DNA of 64,000 bases from Alentia gelatinosa (GCA_950022655.1 OX465590.1:39674218-39738217), one strand, 5' to 3'. Counted from the stretch's first letter, positions 41,523 through 52,429 are shown. Notes: generated by a model not told the origin, from the letters alone. Made by a program: numbers and translations.

Positions 41523-41818
41523 AAGGATCATAAGGCCTGGCGTCCACCTACTACGATAGAGATTTAGACCTGCCGATATGGCACCGATACAAAAAGTAAA
41601 TATCGGAGACATATCGGGAAGGTGCAAAATCGTAGACATATGTCTAGACATGCCAATCCACCACGCATTGTATGGGTTTTTTATCAGTATCTGATCGAAG
41701 AAACTTGGTTAACTGCCCCGATATTAGGGGACCTTCCGACGCGATTTAGATTCTGTATCGGGAGGTGCATCGTAGACCATATCGGAGCCATATCGTACTA
41801 GGTGGACGCCGGGCCTAC
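41523..41818. mobile_element. Family C MITE, copy 4
   Basis: AAGGCCTGGCGTCCACCTAC at the left, GGTGGACGCCGGGCCT at the right; CCGATATGGCACCGATAC and ACCATATCGGAGCCATATCG inside. Confidence 0.8.
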
Positions 41819-42117
41819 AGATTGCCAAATACTTCTGCGTGACAACATTATGTCATCTGTACTGTGTATATGCTTCTTCATCGTTTGACAATTATGTTGA
41901 TGTTACTTCTGGGGTATTTGAATAGAAAAAGCATTTATCCCGAAAACTGGGGCTTAAAAAAGTGACTGGGGCGCGTATACATACTAGTGTTATAAGTTTA
42001 GGTTAATAGGTAAAAGAACTGGTAAAATAAGGGACTTATCTCATCCAATGGCGTTTCCACCTGCCGACAGACTACGGCATCTTGCACTGCCGACCGATTA
42101 TGCGATTTTGTGCAATA

Positions 42118-42404
42118 AGGTCCGGCGTCCACCTACTACGCTAGAAATTTAGACCTACCGATATGGCTCCGATAGAAAAAGCAAATATCGGAGACATATC
42201 GGGAAGGTGCAAAATCGTACACATATGACTAGACATGCCAATCCACCACGCATTGTATGGGTTTTTATCGGTGCCTAATCGCAGAAACACGGTCAACTGC
42301 CCCGATATTAGGTGACCTTCCGACGCGATTTTGATTTTTTATCGGAAGGTGCATCGTAGACCATATCGGAGCCATATCGTACTAGGTGGACGCTGGGCCT
42401 TATA
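42118..42404. mobile_element. Family C MITE, copy 5, nested in I
   Basis: TAAGGTCCGGCGTCCACC at the left and GGACGCTGGGCCTTA at the right with TA outside both ends. Confidence 0.8.
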
Positions 42405-42447
42405 GTCAAGTTGAAACAGAAATGGTCTATGGTTTTCCTCTCTCACC

Positions 42448-42763
42448 TAAAGCCCAATGCCCATCTGCCGATTTCGGAACATTTATGTACGTTTGTCGGC
42501 GACAAATGGAGGGTAATTTGCCAAGCCATCCTAATGGAGTCGGTAGATGTAGGACAGCTAGGCAAGGCTACCCAGCGATTAGTAAGCACTCGGTTTCTTT
42601 GGTTTTTGCCCTCCCCAAGCGATTAGTGGACCATACACTGATTTTATCAGTATGCGGGTCGAGCGAGGGGTTACGTAATTTGCCTGCGACAAAGTGACCG
42701 ACTCCTATACGATTTGGGAACTAATCGTTCAACCCTAAATCGGTAGATGGGCATCCGGCTTTA
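42448..42763. mobile_element. Family J MITE, copy 2, nested in I
   Basis: TAAAGCCCAATGCCCATCTG at the left, GTAGATGGGCATCCGGCTTT at the right. Inserted into CCTCTCTCACC / TATCCAGTTTGGCAC of the host. Confidence 0.8.
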
Positions 42764-43010
42764 TCCAGTTTGGCACCACCCTCTGCATCCAACACCAAAA
42801 TCAAAGCACACTGAATCAATCGGTGGTGGTCTGCATTTTACAATCAAAAGTCTGTTAGTGTCCACCACATATTTTGCAGGGCAGGTCACCAATCATGTAC
42901 CACCGACCTTTCACAAGGAGATCCGCTGACCGACTTTTGTACAACATGGGAATTATCGATGGGGTTTTAGTCAGCAGGTGGAAACACCACATTACACCCA
43001 CACACGCCTT

Positions 43011-43345
43011 TAACTTAAAGACGAAAAGAGCTGCTTGGAAAAGTGGTTCATGGCATCAGATTCTGGTAAGATGAGAATGCAAATCCCAGCTGAAAACCCT
43101 TCCCTTTCTTCCCGATTTAAGAACAACTCAGGAATGATTTCAGGAACTTTCCTTTGAGGTTCTGCAAATGCAGCTTCCAGATGGAAGGCACCTGTAAAAT
43201 GAAGGTTTCGGGAATGTCCCGAGGACTGAAAAATTTAGTTCACTTTCATCTCCATTTTTCTTTTACCCTCATTTATGGTGTACTATGATTTATCCCACGC
43301 AAGGTTCTTAACACACTCAACTTTACGGTGGGTGAACTGCAGCTT
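43011..43345. other. Unassigned sequence
   Basis: No supported gene. Confidence 0.4.
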
Positions 43346-43349
43346 TGCC

Positions 43350-44100
43350 ATTTATCATCCACCTAATACAAAGTGTCCATACAAAACAATACAAAGTTTC
43401 AATAGAAAACACATAGGGAGTGTGTACCACCATACCAAGAGCATACAGATATATCCACCTGATACAAGGTGTACATAGAAAACACATAGGGAGTGTGTAT
43501 GGACATACACATAGGAAGTGTGTATCACCATACCCAGAGCATACAGATATATCCACCTGATACAAAGTGTACATAGAAAACACATAGGGAGTGTTTATGG
43601 ACATACACATAGGAAGTGTGTATCACCATACCTGGAGCATACAGATATATCCACCTAATACAAAGTGTACATAGAAAACACATAGGAAGTGTGTATCACC
43701 ATACCCGGAGCATACAGATATATCCACCTAATACAAAGTGTACATAGAAAACACATACGGAGTGTGTATCACCATACCCAGAGCATACAGGTATATCACC
43801 ATACACGAAGCATACAGATATATCTACCTGATACATAGTGTCCATAGAAAATACATGGGTAGTGTGTATCACCATACCCGAAGCATGCAGATGTTGTTTC
43901 CCCCGTGCTGCAAAAGTGCATATTAAAAAATAGTACATTCCTAAATCAACTAATATTGCTATGCCAATTGTTGAAAAAAGGTGGATAAGAAATATAAAAT
44001 AGTCATGTTTCAGATAAAAAGGGTTATATATATTCTCCTCGCATGCCTTCGGATATTATTACACGTCAACTCCTCGGAGCATACGGCCGCTTGTATCTGA
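43350..44100. mobile_element. Family Z repeat, copy 2, with 72-bp minisatellite
   Basis: About seven units (43358-43895) of roughly 72 bp with CACATAGGGAGTGTGTATCA, CCATACCCGGAGCATACAGA and TATATCCACCTAATACAAAG. The flank AAAAAATAGTACATTCCTAA is as in copy 1, ending with the hairpin words GTCAACTCCTCGGAGCATAC and GGCCGCTTGTATCTGA that also build 47.9-49.2 kb. Confidence 0.8.
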
Positions 44101-44535
44101 CACCAGTCAATATTGTTTATGTATCTCCCCGTCATTAAACCCCCTGTGAGCTCCCTTTGGTTTTACTACATCGTGCATAAAGCACTACCAACCAAACCCA
44201 AGGCACGTGCCCACAGCTTTACGCAATCATTTCCCTTTACAGCGCCACTCCTCCACATTTGCATAAGCTCCTGGCTTACATTTCTTTCTCTTACAATCCC
44301 TTCCTGTCAACCATGTGAACCCTGTTACCTTATCACTTGTCAAAATGACACTTTAATGTCTAATGTTCACACTGTTCTTGTTGTTCAAGTTCTCCCAGAC
44401 TCCTTATTTTACCAAACATCTTATTTCGCTTTAAAATGTGTTAGTTAGTAAACCGTCAATAAATTTTATTCCGTTAACCCTATATTTCTAAAGGCTTCAC
44501 CACCAAACACAAAAGCAGTACCTCTTTTGTCATGT
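44101..44535. other. Unassigned, possible 3' UTR-like sequence
   Basis: A 111-codon ORF (44113-44448) ends shortly before AATAAA near 44458, but composition (Cys/Ser/Pro-rich) and lack of splice sites do not support a gene. Confidence 0.25.
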
Positions 44536-44537
44536 AC

Positions 44538-44708
44538 TAGGGGCGATCCATACAGAATGTACGCACTTAAGAGTGTAGGTGGTTGTCAAACATTTTGAAA
44601 ATTTTGCGTATGCTCCTTCTTTTTTATATTGAGTAAAAGATTTGGAGAAGGGAGGGAGGTTAACAAATTTCAGAAACATGCGTACATAATTTATGGATGG
44701 CCCCTATT
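44538..44708. mobile_element. Family V MITE, copy 1
   Basis: CTAGGGGCGATCCATACAGA with ATGTACGCA at the left, TGCGTACATAATTTATGGAT with GGCCCCTA at the right. Interior TTTTGCGTATGCTCC. Confidence 0.7.
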
Positions 44709-45865
44709 TACTGATTCTGTACAACATCTACAACGGATATCTTGAATTAAATTGACCGTACCATTTACCTACTATCATCCTATAATCAAAACGAGAAATA
44801 ACAGCTGTTTTATATATAGAGAAAATCTAGGTATCCCTTTTAATCTTACCACTTACCCAACACATTTGCCCTTTCCTAGATAATAAAGTTTGCTGTGCAA
44901 AGAATACTATAGACAGGACAGCGCATCTCTCATAAGTAGTGTAATACAGATTGTTTATTCCCCCCCCCAAAAAAAACAAAAAAAAAACATCCATCGACTA
45001 TACGATCCACTGTCCTAGCATGCATCGTTCTTATTCATGCTAATAGGTGGCGCTGCACGATACACCGGAAGTAGGTCATCCGTGAGTCTGCGCACATAAT
45101 AATGAGACATCCAACCCGCTGCTACAGCCCTATCAATATTCCACCAGGCCCTAACCGGAATGGCTCCCACGCTGGGGAAGCGGCATTCCGTTTGAGGTGT
45201 TTTTGCCTGTGTCTTTTAATTGGTTCTGATATTAGTCGGCGCCGGGCTCTCACGAGGTGCATGATTCCGAGACGCTGCCTTATTTTCTGCAGAGTGCATT
45301 TCTTTCAGGATTCGTTTCCACGGGTCTTTTCACCACGCGCTCAGTCCATTGTTAATTGCACAGGGTTCAGGATGAAACAGTTCATGGGGAAACTGTTCTC
45401 CAGTTAGCAATTTTGATTGTTATAGTGGCATTATCATTTGCGAATCAATATAATTTAGAACCAATATATTTTCTGATCAGTATCATATATGTAATTTGAC
45501 TTGTGGAAAATAAATTCACATGAGCAAGGTAAACCAACTACGGTCCAGTTCTGTACAGTCGTGGAACTGAAAAGACGCCATGTTATTTAGGCTAGGAGAT
45601 ATAGTACTCTGCTTTTTATGTATAGATATATAGGAACAACAATACAATCTATGGCACAGATAATACAGAGATAGCGTTCTGAATACTCCTAAATACTCGC
45701 TGGGTTACTATATTGTTCTCTGCCTTTGTCTCTCCTGCATATCTAGAGCAGATTATTCACCGTTACTGTCACCGGAGTAGCTAACTACCTTTCTGATAAG
45801 ATACTCTCCCCGGTGCCTCACTCCTCTCTCAACTCTTTCCTGGGAATATCTTTGATATGTTATCT
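44709..45865. other. Unassigned 1.1-kb stretch
   Basis: Contains an A-rich patch (44960-44990) and a 101-codon ORF (45102-45407) without recognised motifs. ACCGGAAGTAGG at 45064 is an isolated ETS-like site. Confidence 0.35.
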
Positions 45866-45935
45866 AGGGGCCATCCTTAAAGTATGTACGCAGAATTTCA
45901 GAATATTTTGTATCAGCCGCACCACCCCTCCCGAT

Positions 45936-46507
45936 CTCAAGGGGTGATTCCACCAGGACGTGCGATATATCCCGATCATGGCCGATTTCCTAACTACTAG
46001 TTCGGGATGAATATCTGGTTGAATCGTGGCAGTGGAAGAGCTCCCTTTGAGCGATAATAGGAGCTACACACATAGGGATAAGTGCACAGCCAGATCTTAC
46101 AAGATTTATCCCAATTCAATAAGATGCAGTAAAGCCCAATGCCCATCTACCGATTTCGGAACATTTATGTACGTTTGTCGGCGACAAACGGAGGGTAATT
46201 TGTCTCAGCCGAGCCATCCTAATGGAGTCGGTAGATGTAGGAAAGCTAGGCAAGGCTACCCAGCGATTAGTGAACACTCAGTTTCTTTGGTTTTTGCCCT
46301 CCCCCAGCGATTAGTGGACCATACACCGATTTTCAGGATCAAGCGAGAGGTAACGTAATTTGCCTGCAACAAGGTGACCGACTCCTATACGATTTGAGAA
46401 CTAATCGTTCAACCCTAAATCGGTAGATGGGCATCCGGCTTTAGGTGCTACAAGACACAGCCCGACCTTGCAAGACAAAAAACATTGTGCTGGTGGAATC
46501 AGCCCTT
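45936..46507. mobile_element. Family D MITE, copy 3, nested in V
   Basis: AAGGGGTGATTCCACCAGGA at the left, GTGCTGGTGGAATCAGCCCT at the right, like D copy 1. Interrupted at 46130-46443. Confidence 0.6.
46130..46443. mobile_element. Family J MITE, copy 3, nested in D
   Basis: TAAAGCCCAATGCCCATCTA at the left and the complementary GATGGGCATCCGGCTTTA at the right; internal TTTGTCGGCGACAAACGG. About 95% alike by eye to copy 2. Confidence 0.8.
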
Positions 46508-46819
46508 TAAGCCTGATGCCCATCTACCGATTCAGGGTTGAGCGATTAGTTTGCAAATCGTATAGGAGTCGGTGAACTTGTCGCAGGCAAATTACGTAAC
46601 TCTTTGCTCGATCTGCGGACATTGAGGAGATGGGGTGGTGGATATTAGTCCTAAGCAAATCTGTCTACTAATCGGTGGCTCACCCTTGCCTAGCTGTCCT
46701 ACATCTACCGACTACGGCCGACTCCGTTAGGATGCCTTGGCTGAGACAAATTACTGTCCGATTGTCGCCGGCAAAGGTACATGAATGTTCCGAAATCGGT
46801 AGATGGGCACTGGGCTTTA
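46508..46819. mobile_element. Family J MITE, copy 4, abutting D inside V
   Basis: TAAGCCTGATGCCCATCTAC at the left, GGTAGATGGGCACTGGGCTT at the right. It starts where D ends and V resumes at its right end. Confidence 0.8.
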
Positions 46820-46897
46820 TATGCAATAGAGCAAAGTAGAGCATACGCAAAATTTCCGAAAATTCTGACAGTACGTGAGTACTTACTGGATGGCCCC

Positions 46898-47236
46898 CTA
46901 CCCAACCTTCCCCACCCTCTCCCTTACATCCTGCTCCTTCTATACACCTTAATGCTCCACCCTCTCAATTCACACCACGAAACACCTTTTTTATGATTGC
47001 GCCTCTGTTTTATAAAGTCATAAAAAACATGTCTGGCTGCGGGAACCCTAGAGGTATAGACTGAGGTGGTGTTGGGTGGAGACAGAGACTGGCGGACCTC
47101 TGGGCTTTGATGTGCGCTCACAGGACAACTTCTTAGGAGGACGTATTAGGAGGTTCTTCATAAAGACTCTCCAGGCTCTCACAGTGAGGGCTGCGCGTGT
47201 GAACGACTCACCACAGGATGCTTGAGCAGCTCCCCA
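46898..47236. other. Unassigned sequence
   Basis: No supported feature; overlapping ORFs on both strands only. Confidence 0.35.
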
Positions 47237-47650
47237 CTTAGACTGGCTCCAGTCCCTGCATCCTATGTCTGCCCTCCTCGCTGGGATACAGGTACTGGTA
47301 CAATCAGTAATGGTGTTAAATTTCTGGCACTGTATAGCGCCAGTATTTCCAACACTCTCCATGCAGATGTCATGGCTACTGGTCAGATATCTGATGGGAG
47401 ATTGATACCCTCTCAATTTGATCTTAATCGGGTCACAGTCAGGAGTAGGCTAAATTAATTGTTATAACAACACAGGTAGCCAAGGAACTGGAGGAGGGGA
47501 TGGGGGAGGGGTAGGAGGCAGTATAGGGTCACAGAGAGCGGCTTGGGGCTATAAACAGGAGTTCATAGTGGACAAGTCTTTGATTCATGGGCCAGTCAGA
47601 GAAAGATACATACTATAATGAACTTTATTCTGATCAATTGTGATTAAACA
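47237..47650 (-). mobile_element. Family S dispersed repeat, copy 1
   Basis: GACTGGCTCCAGTCCCTGCA, GGTGTTAAATTTCTGGCACT, CATGGGCCAGTCAGAGAAAG and TGAACTTTATTCTGATC appear in complementary order at 56085-56572. On the minus strand the end carries a GAATAAAG polyadenylation-like signal, suggesting retroposon or 3' UTR origin. Confidence 0.65.
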
Positions 47651-47742
47651 TTTAATGAATTTTCATAATCAAAGACTTGAGCAAGTCTACTCCCCACTCA
47701 GCTCCCTCTGATCGTGACCTCCTTACAACTTGGCTAATTAAA

Positions 47743-49610
47743 CGTACGGGCGGAACGTAGCCATGGCGTAATTGATACAACGACATCGTCCTACTTCATG
47801 CATCGCCTGAGAAAACTTCACCAAACTTTGGAATAAGTAAAAATATATACAAAAGATTAGTTGGTTTCAGAAACAAGCGATGGTATGCTCCATGGAGTTG
47901 ACACGCAGTAAAATCCGAGTGTATGCGGGGATATTACTCCAAGGAGCATACACTATAATAACCAGTTTCAGATACAGGCGGCCGTATGCTCCGAGGAGTT
48001 GACGCGTAGTAATACTTGAGGGCATGCGAGGATATTGCTTAGGGTCAACTCCAAAGAGCATGCACAAGAATAACCAGTTTCAGATACAGGCAGCCGTATG
48101 CTCTCAGGAGGGGATGCATAGTAATATCCCAGCGAAGTGTTCACCAACTTATGCAAGGAGGCCACCACCGACTGACTTGGTCAACGAGTGACAGAATCAA
48201 AGGGGTTTGAAATCGTCGCTGATGGTCATTGTGTTTGGAGGACAGTTCTGTCAGCATGGAATGCAGCAGAAAGAAGGCATACAGAGTACCCTCATTGGAT
48301 TTTAGATACCGAGTGCAGTCGTTGGCCACCACCGACCAACTTTTAGGAGAACTCAATGAATTGGCGCTGTTTTTATAGGCAAATGGAAAATGGCTTTACC
48401 AGAAGCCAGGGTTGAAAGTAATCTCTGTGACATTTGTGACTACGTCGGCAGATAATCTAGTATATGATGGATCATTGAATCTCAAGTAGAGTGGAAATAG
48501 GTTAAGGCCTGGCGTCCACCTACTAAATAGAAATTTAGACCTACCGATATGGCACCGATAAAAAAGCAAATATGGGAGACATATCAGGAAGGTGCAAAAT
48601 CGTAGACATATGTCTAGACATGTCAATCCACCACGCTTTGTATAGGGTTTTTATCGGTGTCTAATCATAGAAACATGGTCAACTTCGCTAATATTAGGTG
48701 ACCTTCCGACGCGATTTTGTTTTTTTATTGGGAGGTGCATCGTAGAGCATATTGGAGCCATATCGTAGTAGGTGGACACCGGGCCTAAACATACGGGCAG
48801 AACGTACGCATGGCGTAATTGATACAACAACATCGTCCTACTTCATGCATCATCTGAGAAAACTTCACAAAACTTCGGAATAGTAAAAATACATACATAA
48901 TATTGATTGGTTCCAGAAACAAGCGGCTGTATGCTCCAAGGAGTTGACGCACAGTAATATCCGAGTGTATGCGGGGATATTCCTTAGGGTCAACTCCAAG
49001 GAGCATATACCATAATAACTGCTTTCAGATACAAGCCGGCGTATGCTCCGAGGAGTTGACGCGTAGTAATATCCGCATGCATGCGAGGATATTGCTGAGG
49101 GTCAACTCCAAGGAGCATACACAATAATAACTAGTTTTAGATACAGGCGGCCGTATGCTCCGATGAATTGTGCGTTGTAATATCCCCGCGTAGTAATATC
49201 CCTAGTGTTCATCAGCTAAATCTGCATAGATCATGCAATGAGGCTACCACCGACTGACTTGGTCAATGATTGACAGAATCAAAGGGCTTTGGGATCGTAG
49301 TTGATGGTCATTGTGTTTGGAGGACAGTTCTGTCAATATGGAATTTCAAATGCGGCATAAACAAGGCATACAAAGTACCCTCACCCACTTTTAGATACCG
49401 ACGTGCATTCATTGGCCACCACCGACCGACTGAGAATTGGCGCTGTTTTTGTCGGCCAGTGGAAAATGGCTTTACCAGAATCCAGGGTTGAAAGTAATCT
49501 CAGTGACATTTGTGACTACGTCGGTGGAGAATCGAGTATACGATGGATCATTGAGTCTGGAGCAGCGTGGAAATAGGCTTACTCTAGTCTACCGTTTACC
49601 TCCAGCTGAA
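47743..49610 (+). repeat. Diverged tandem duplication, unit about 0.76-0.8 kb
   Basis: Unit 1 (47743-48500) and unit 2 (48787-49580) share the same order: CGGGCGGAACGTAG/CGGGCAGAACGTACGC, GGCGTAATTGATACAACAAC, CTTCATGCATC, two or three hairpins of GTATGCTCCGAGGAGTTGAC type, CGACTGACTTGGTCAA, AATCAAAGGGCTTTG and TTGTGACTACGTCGG. A C MITE separates them. The hairpins pair GAGGAGTTGACGCGTAGTAA with GGTCAACTCCAAGGAGCATA; apex CCGCATGCATGCGAGG. Confidence 0.8.
48505..48786. mobile_element. Family C MITE, copy 6, between duplicated units
   Basis: TAAGGCCTGGCGTCCACC at the left, GGTGGACACCGGGCCTAA at the right; GATATGGCACCGATA and its complement inside. Confidence 0.8.
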
Positions 49611-50685
49611 ATAAAAAGCTTAAAAAACCCAAAACCCCAAAAAACTAAACAGTAATCGATATTCAAAATCGCCATTCTATATGGGAGAACAACTAAAACA
49701 GTTACTAAGAGGTGAAGACTTCACATGCGCAGTCAAGCTGTTGACCATTATAGCATGATCAGAAGATCATTATTTATAAATCTGAATACTAGTGTGGAAC
49801 AGAAACCTTAATATTATTGGTTCTTTAGAACATGATCAGAAGATCATAGACTGACTGTAAAACTAAGAGAATCAGGGAATGCATATATACCTATGTTATT
49901 TATTTTTTATTATTTTTTATTTCAATAATAAAGACAGTACAATCGCCCTCGATTGGGCGTTCTTCCTTGGGTCGTCTTATAACATATGTACATACATACA
50001 TACGAGTTACAGGACAGATACATCATATAATACAGGACAACAGGACATAACAGGACAAACAGACCATTGGTTGCCACATGATCACCAGATTACTGCCAGG
50101 TTTTGATTTATTGTGATATGTACCACTGATACTATATCTTTCTTTGGGTGATAAGTTTAATATTTATGCTATGTTCTGCTAGTCATCAAGTCCGAGGTCA
50201 GATGGTGATATTGTATGAGTGACTGTGATATGTCTTGTAATGTCCCTTTGTCTTGTTCCCTGACTTATGTATGTAAGACCGTCAATAGGCGAATACTGTT
50301 GTCATAAAACTTTATTGAATAAAAATAAAATCTTTGCCTTTAAGAGAGCTCTTAGAGTTCATTCACCTCAGCAGTTTAATGACTGAAACTGCAAATCATT
50401 GAACTAAGTATTTTCAGCAGTAATTCCTTGTTTGCGTCCCTTTTACTCTAATCATTGATTCATTGCTTTCTTTTTAGACTCTGACTTGATGGATTGCTGT
50501 TTGCTGCCAGACAGCAAACGTGGCACAAATGGTTCATCTGTTATGTTTTTACTTAGCTCCTATTTCAGCTGATAACTACAAGAAGTGGTAGAATGAAGCA
50601 TGTCAATCACACAGGCAGGCACGGCTAGAAGACAATCGTGGCCAGCATACAAAAAAACCTGATTGTTGAGCTTCATAAAGCCGGG
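49611..50685. other. Unassigned sequence
   Basis: No gene recognised. CATGATCAGAAGATCAT occurs twice (49755, 49832). T/A-rich 49895-49930 followed by AGGACATAACAGGACAAACA resembles the 3' region of the L1/Tx1 copy near 53640, so an old LINE tail may lie here. Confidence 0.35.
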
Positions 50686-51140
50686 CTCCCACTGAGTTTT
50701 TATCCTACCCCTAATAAAAAACCGCCATAGACTTAACATAGGCAAATTTTATGTGGCAGGCTGTGACATAAAGTGTTTTTTATGCCATTGAGTCATAACA
50801 TTATTGACCAATCAGAGAGCAGGATGTCAGCTACTATGAAAAAAGTTCTGTTGGTCGTTGAGTCAATATTTATTTTTTAGTAATACAAAAGCATAGACGG
50901 GGTAGGATAAATACGAAACCGAACTTGCGTTAGACTTGTCAGTGTCTATGCCACTCTGGTCAGATCTGGTCCTCACTACACTCGGCTACGCCTCGTGTAG
51001 TAATACACGACCTACCCATCGTGGCATAAACATTGTCAAGTCTAACTCTCGTTCGGTTTCTACTAAATACCACACTACGACAAGCACTCCGACATGGAAT
51101 GGAGAGAAACATACACCTGATTTTGATGACAGATAACGCA
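50686..51140. mobile_element. Family N MITE, copy 2, split by a T element
   Basis: AAAGCCGGGCTCCCACTGAG at the left, then T at 50700-51068, then ACCACACTACGACAAGCACT. The right end is degraded. Confidence 0.45.
50700..51068 (+). mobile_element. Family T foldback element, copy 6
   Basis: Body TATCCTACCCCTAATAAAAA with CATAGACTTAACATAGG to GGGGTAGGATAAA. Hairpin: base CGAAACCGAAC / GTTCGGTTTCT, arms TTAGACTTGTCAGTGTCTAT and complement, apex CACTCGGCTACGCCTCGTG. Confidence 0.85.
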
Positions 51141-51363
51141 ATTTAAGTTTGATAGGAAAGAAAAGTAAAATACTCAAGATGGAGCAAATATTTTACTTCT
51201 AAAACAGAAACCTTTTTCACAAGTTATTCTGTTGGGAATGCAATTAGCATCAGCAGTAAATAAAATCAATACTGATATCATTTGGCATCACAGGCTGCCC
51301 AAAGGTATGCTAGGTACATTCGGCTGGTTTGCTCTCATGATATGCAGTGGAAACAAGGCATAC
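51069..51363. other. Unassigned sequence
   Basis: Apart from the N remnant at the start, nothing recognised. Confidence 0.35.
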
Positions 51364-51766
51364 CTAAGCCCAATACACATCTACCGATTTCGGAACATTG
51401 ATGTACCTTTGTCGGCAACAAAGGAACGGTAATTTGTCTCAGGCAAGGTATCCTAACGGAGTTGGCCCCAGTCGGTAGATGTAGGAGAGCTAGGCAAGGG
51501 TCAGCCGAGATTAGTTCCACCCCCTCCTGAAGATGTTCTTTGTTACAGATGAGTTGTGGCTCGATGTTCCTAAATCCATATAAAAAAGTTTATCAACATG
51601 TTGATAAAGCCAGTTGCCAACAACAGAATGTTGGAGAACGGCCCTTGATTAGGTGGCCGACATGGGCCGAGGTATTATGTAATTCGCCTGGGACAAGTTC
51701 AACGACTCCTATACGATTTGGGAACTAATCGTTCAGTCCTGAATCTGTAAATGTGCATTGGGCTTT
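51364..51766. mobile_element. Family J MITE, copy 5
   Basis: TAAGCCCAATACACATCTAC at the left, AATGTGCATTGGGCTTT at the right. An extra stretch near 51520-51640 (ATCAACATGTTGATAAAGCC) makes it about 90 bp longer than other copies. Confidence 0.7.
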
Positions 51767-51769
51767 GAG

Positions 51770-52357
51770 AGTTAGTAGTGTTACTCACTGCACTAGGCTA
51801 ACACCTAGTGCAGTAACGTGACCTGCCTGTCGTTCGATAAACATAAACACTGCTAACTCGCGTTCAGCTTATTATATATCCTACCCTGTCTCTATGACTT
51901 TAAAATACTAATTAGCCATTTAAGTTTCTTCAAGTTGCCCGAGCGAGTAAAGTTTGTTGATGCCGATTTGCCAAATAAGGCCAAAAGTTTTCAACAATTC
52001 ATAGACTGCATTAGTGTGATGTCGCTCACGTTCTGACCGCTGTCGTGTCTTTTTTTTTAATTGGTATTCTAGTGCAATAAATTACCCTATACTGCACGCT
52101 CCCCGATTACAGTGACCCAATGTTAAGCCTATAGGCCTTTTTCCATTGGCCGACAAACACGGTATGGATTTTCTGTGTTCTCCTAATAGCCTATTTCCAT
52201 TTTGGGTCAGCAGTGCCTAGGTCCGTCGGTGGTTCCTGACTGTTTATCGGTGATGGCCAATGAAAATAGGCTATTAGGAGAATGCAGAAAATCTACACAG
52301 TGTTTCTCGGCCAATGGAAACGGTCCTTACGACGTTTTTTATTAGGGGTAGGATAAA
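51770..52357 (-). mobile_element. Family T foldback element, copy 7, containing a G MITE
   Basis: Hairpin 51770-51868: arms GAGTTAGTAGTGTT / AACACTGCTAACTCG, apex CACTAGGCTAACACCTAGTG. The body starts TATATCCTACCCTGTC and ends TTTTTTATTAGGGGTAGGAT. The word TGTTAAGCCTATAGG is separated from ACGTTTTTTATT by the G element. Confidence 0.75.
52135..52328. mobile_element. Family G MITE, copy 1, nested in T
   Basis: TTTTTCCATTGGCCGACAAA at the left, TTCTCGGCCAATGGAAACGG at the right; CCTAATAGCCTATTTCCATT answered by AATGAAAATAGGCTATTAGG. Confidence 0.75.
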
Positions 52358-52429
52358 AGTCACCACCACCGACGTTTCACACGACTCAAATAATCGGCAC
52401 TTTTTCTATCGGTCAATGGCATCACGGCT

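Larger units (their letters stand above)
42031..43010. mobile_element. Family I element carrying two nested MITEs
   Basis: Host pieces: GGCGTTTCCACCTGCCGAC (left), GTTGAAACAGAAATGGTCTA with TTTTCCTCTCTCACC (middle), and TTTGGCACCACCC to GTCAGCAGGTGGAAACACCA (right). The middle aligns with the complement of 13925-13982, which reads straight across both insertion points. Confidence 0.65.
45866..46897. mobile_element. Family V element, copy 2, split by D and two J elements
   Basis: Left end GGGGCCATCCTTAAAGTATG with TACGCAGAATTTCAGAA; right part AGAGCATACGCAAAATTTCC and ACTTACTGGATGGCCCCC. The roughly 880 bp between are a D element and a J element placed end to end, with a further J inside D. 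Confidence 0.65.

Noticed and set aside
44113..44448. 111-codon ORF followed by AATAAA
   Set aside because: Composition unlike a folded protein, no splice sites; at most a 3' UTR-like region.
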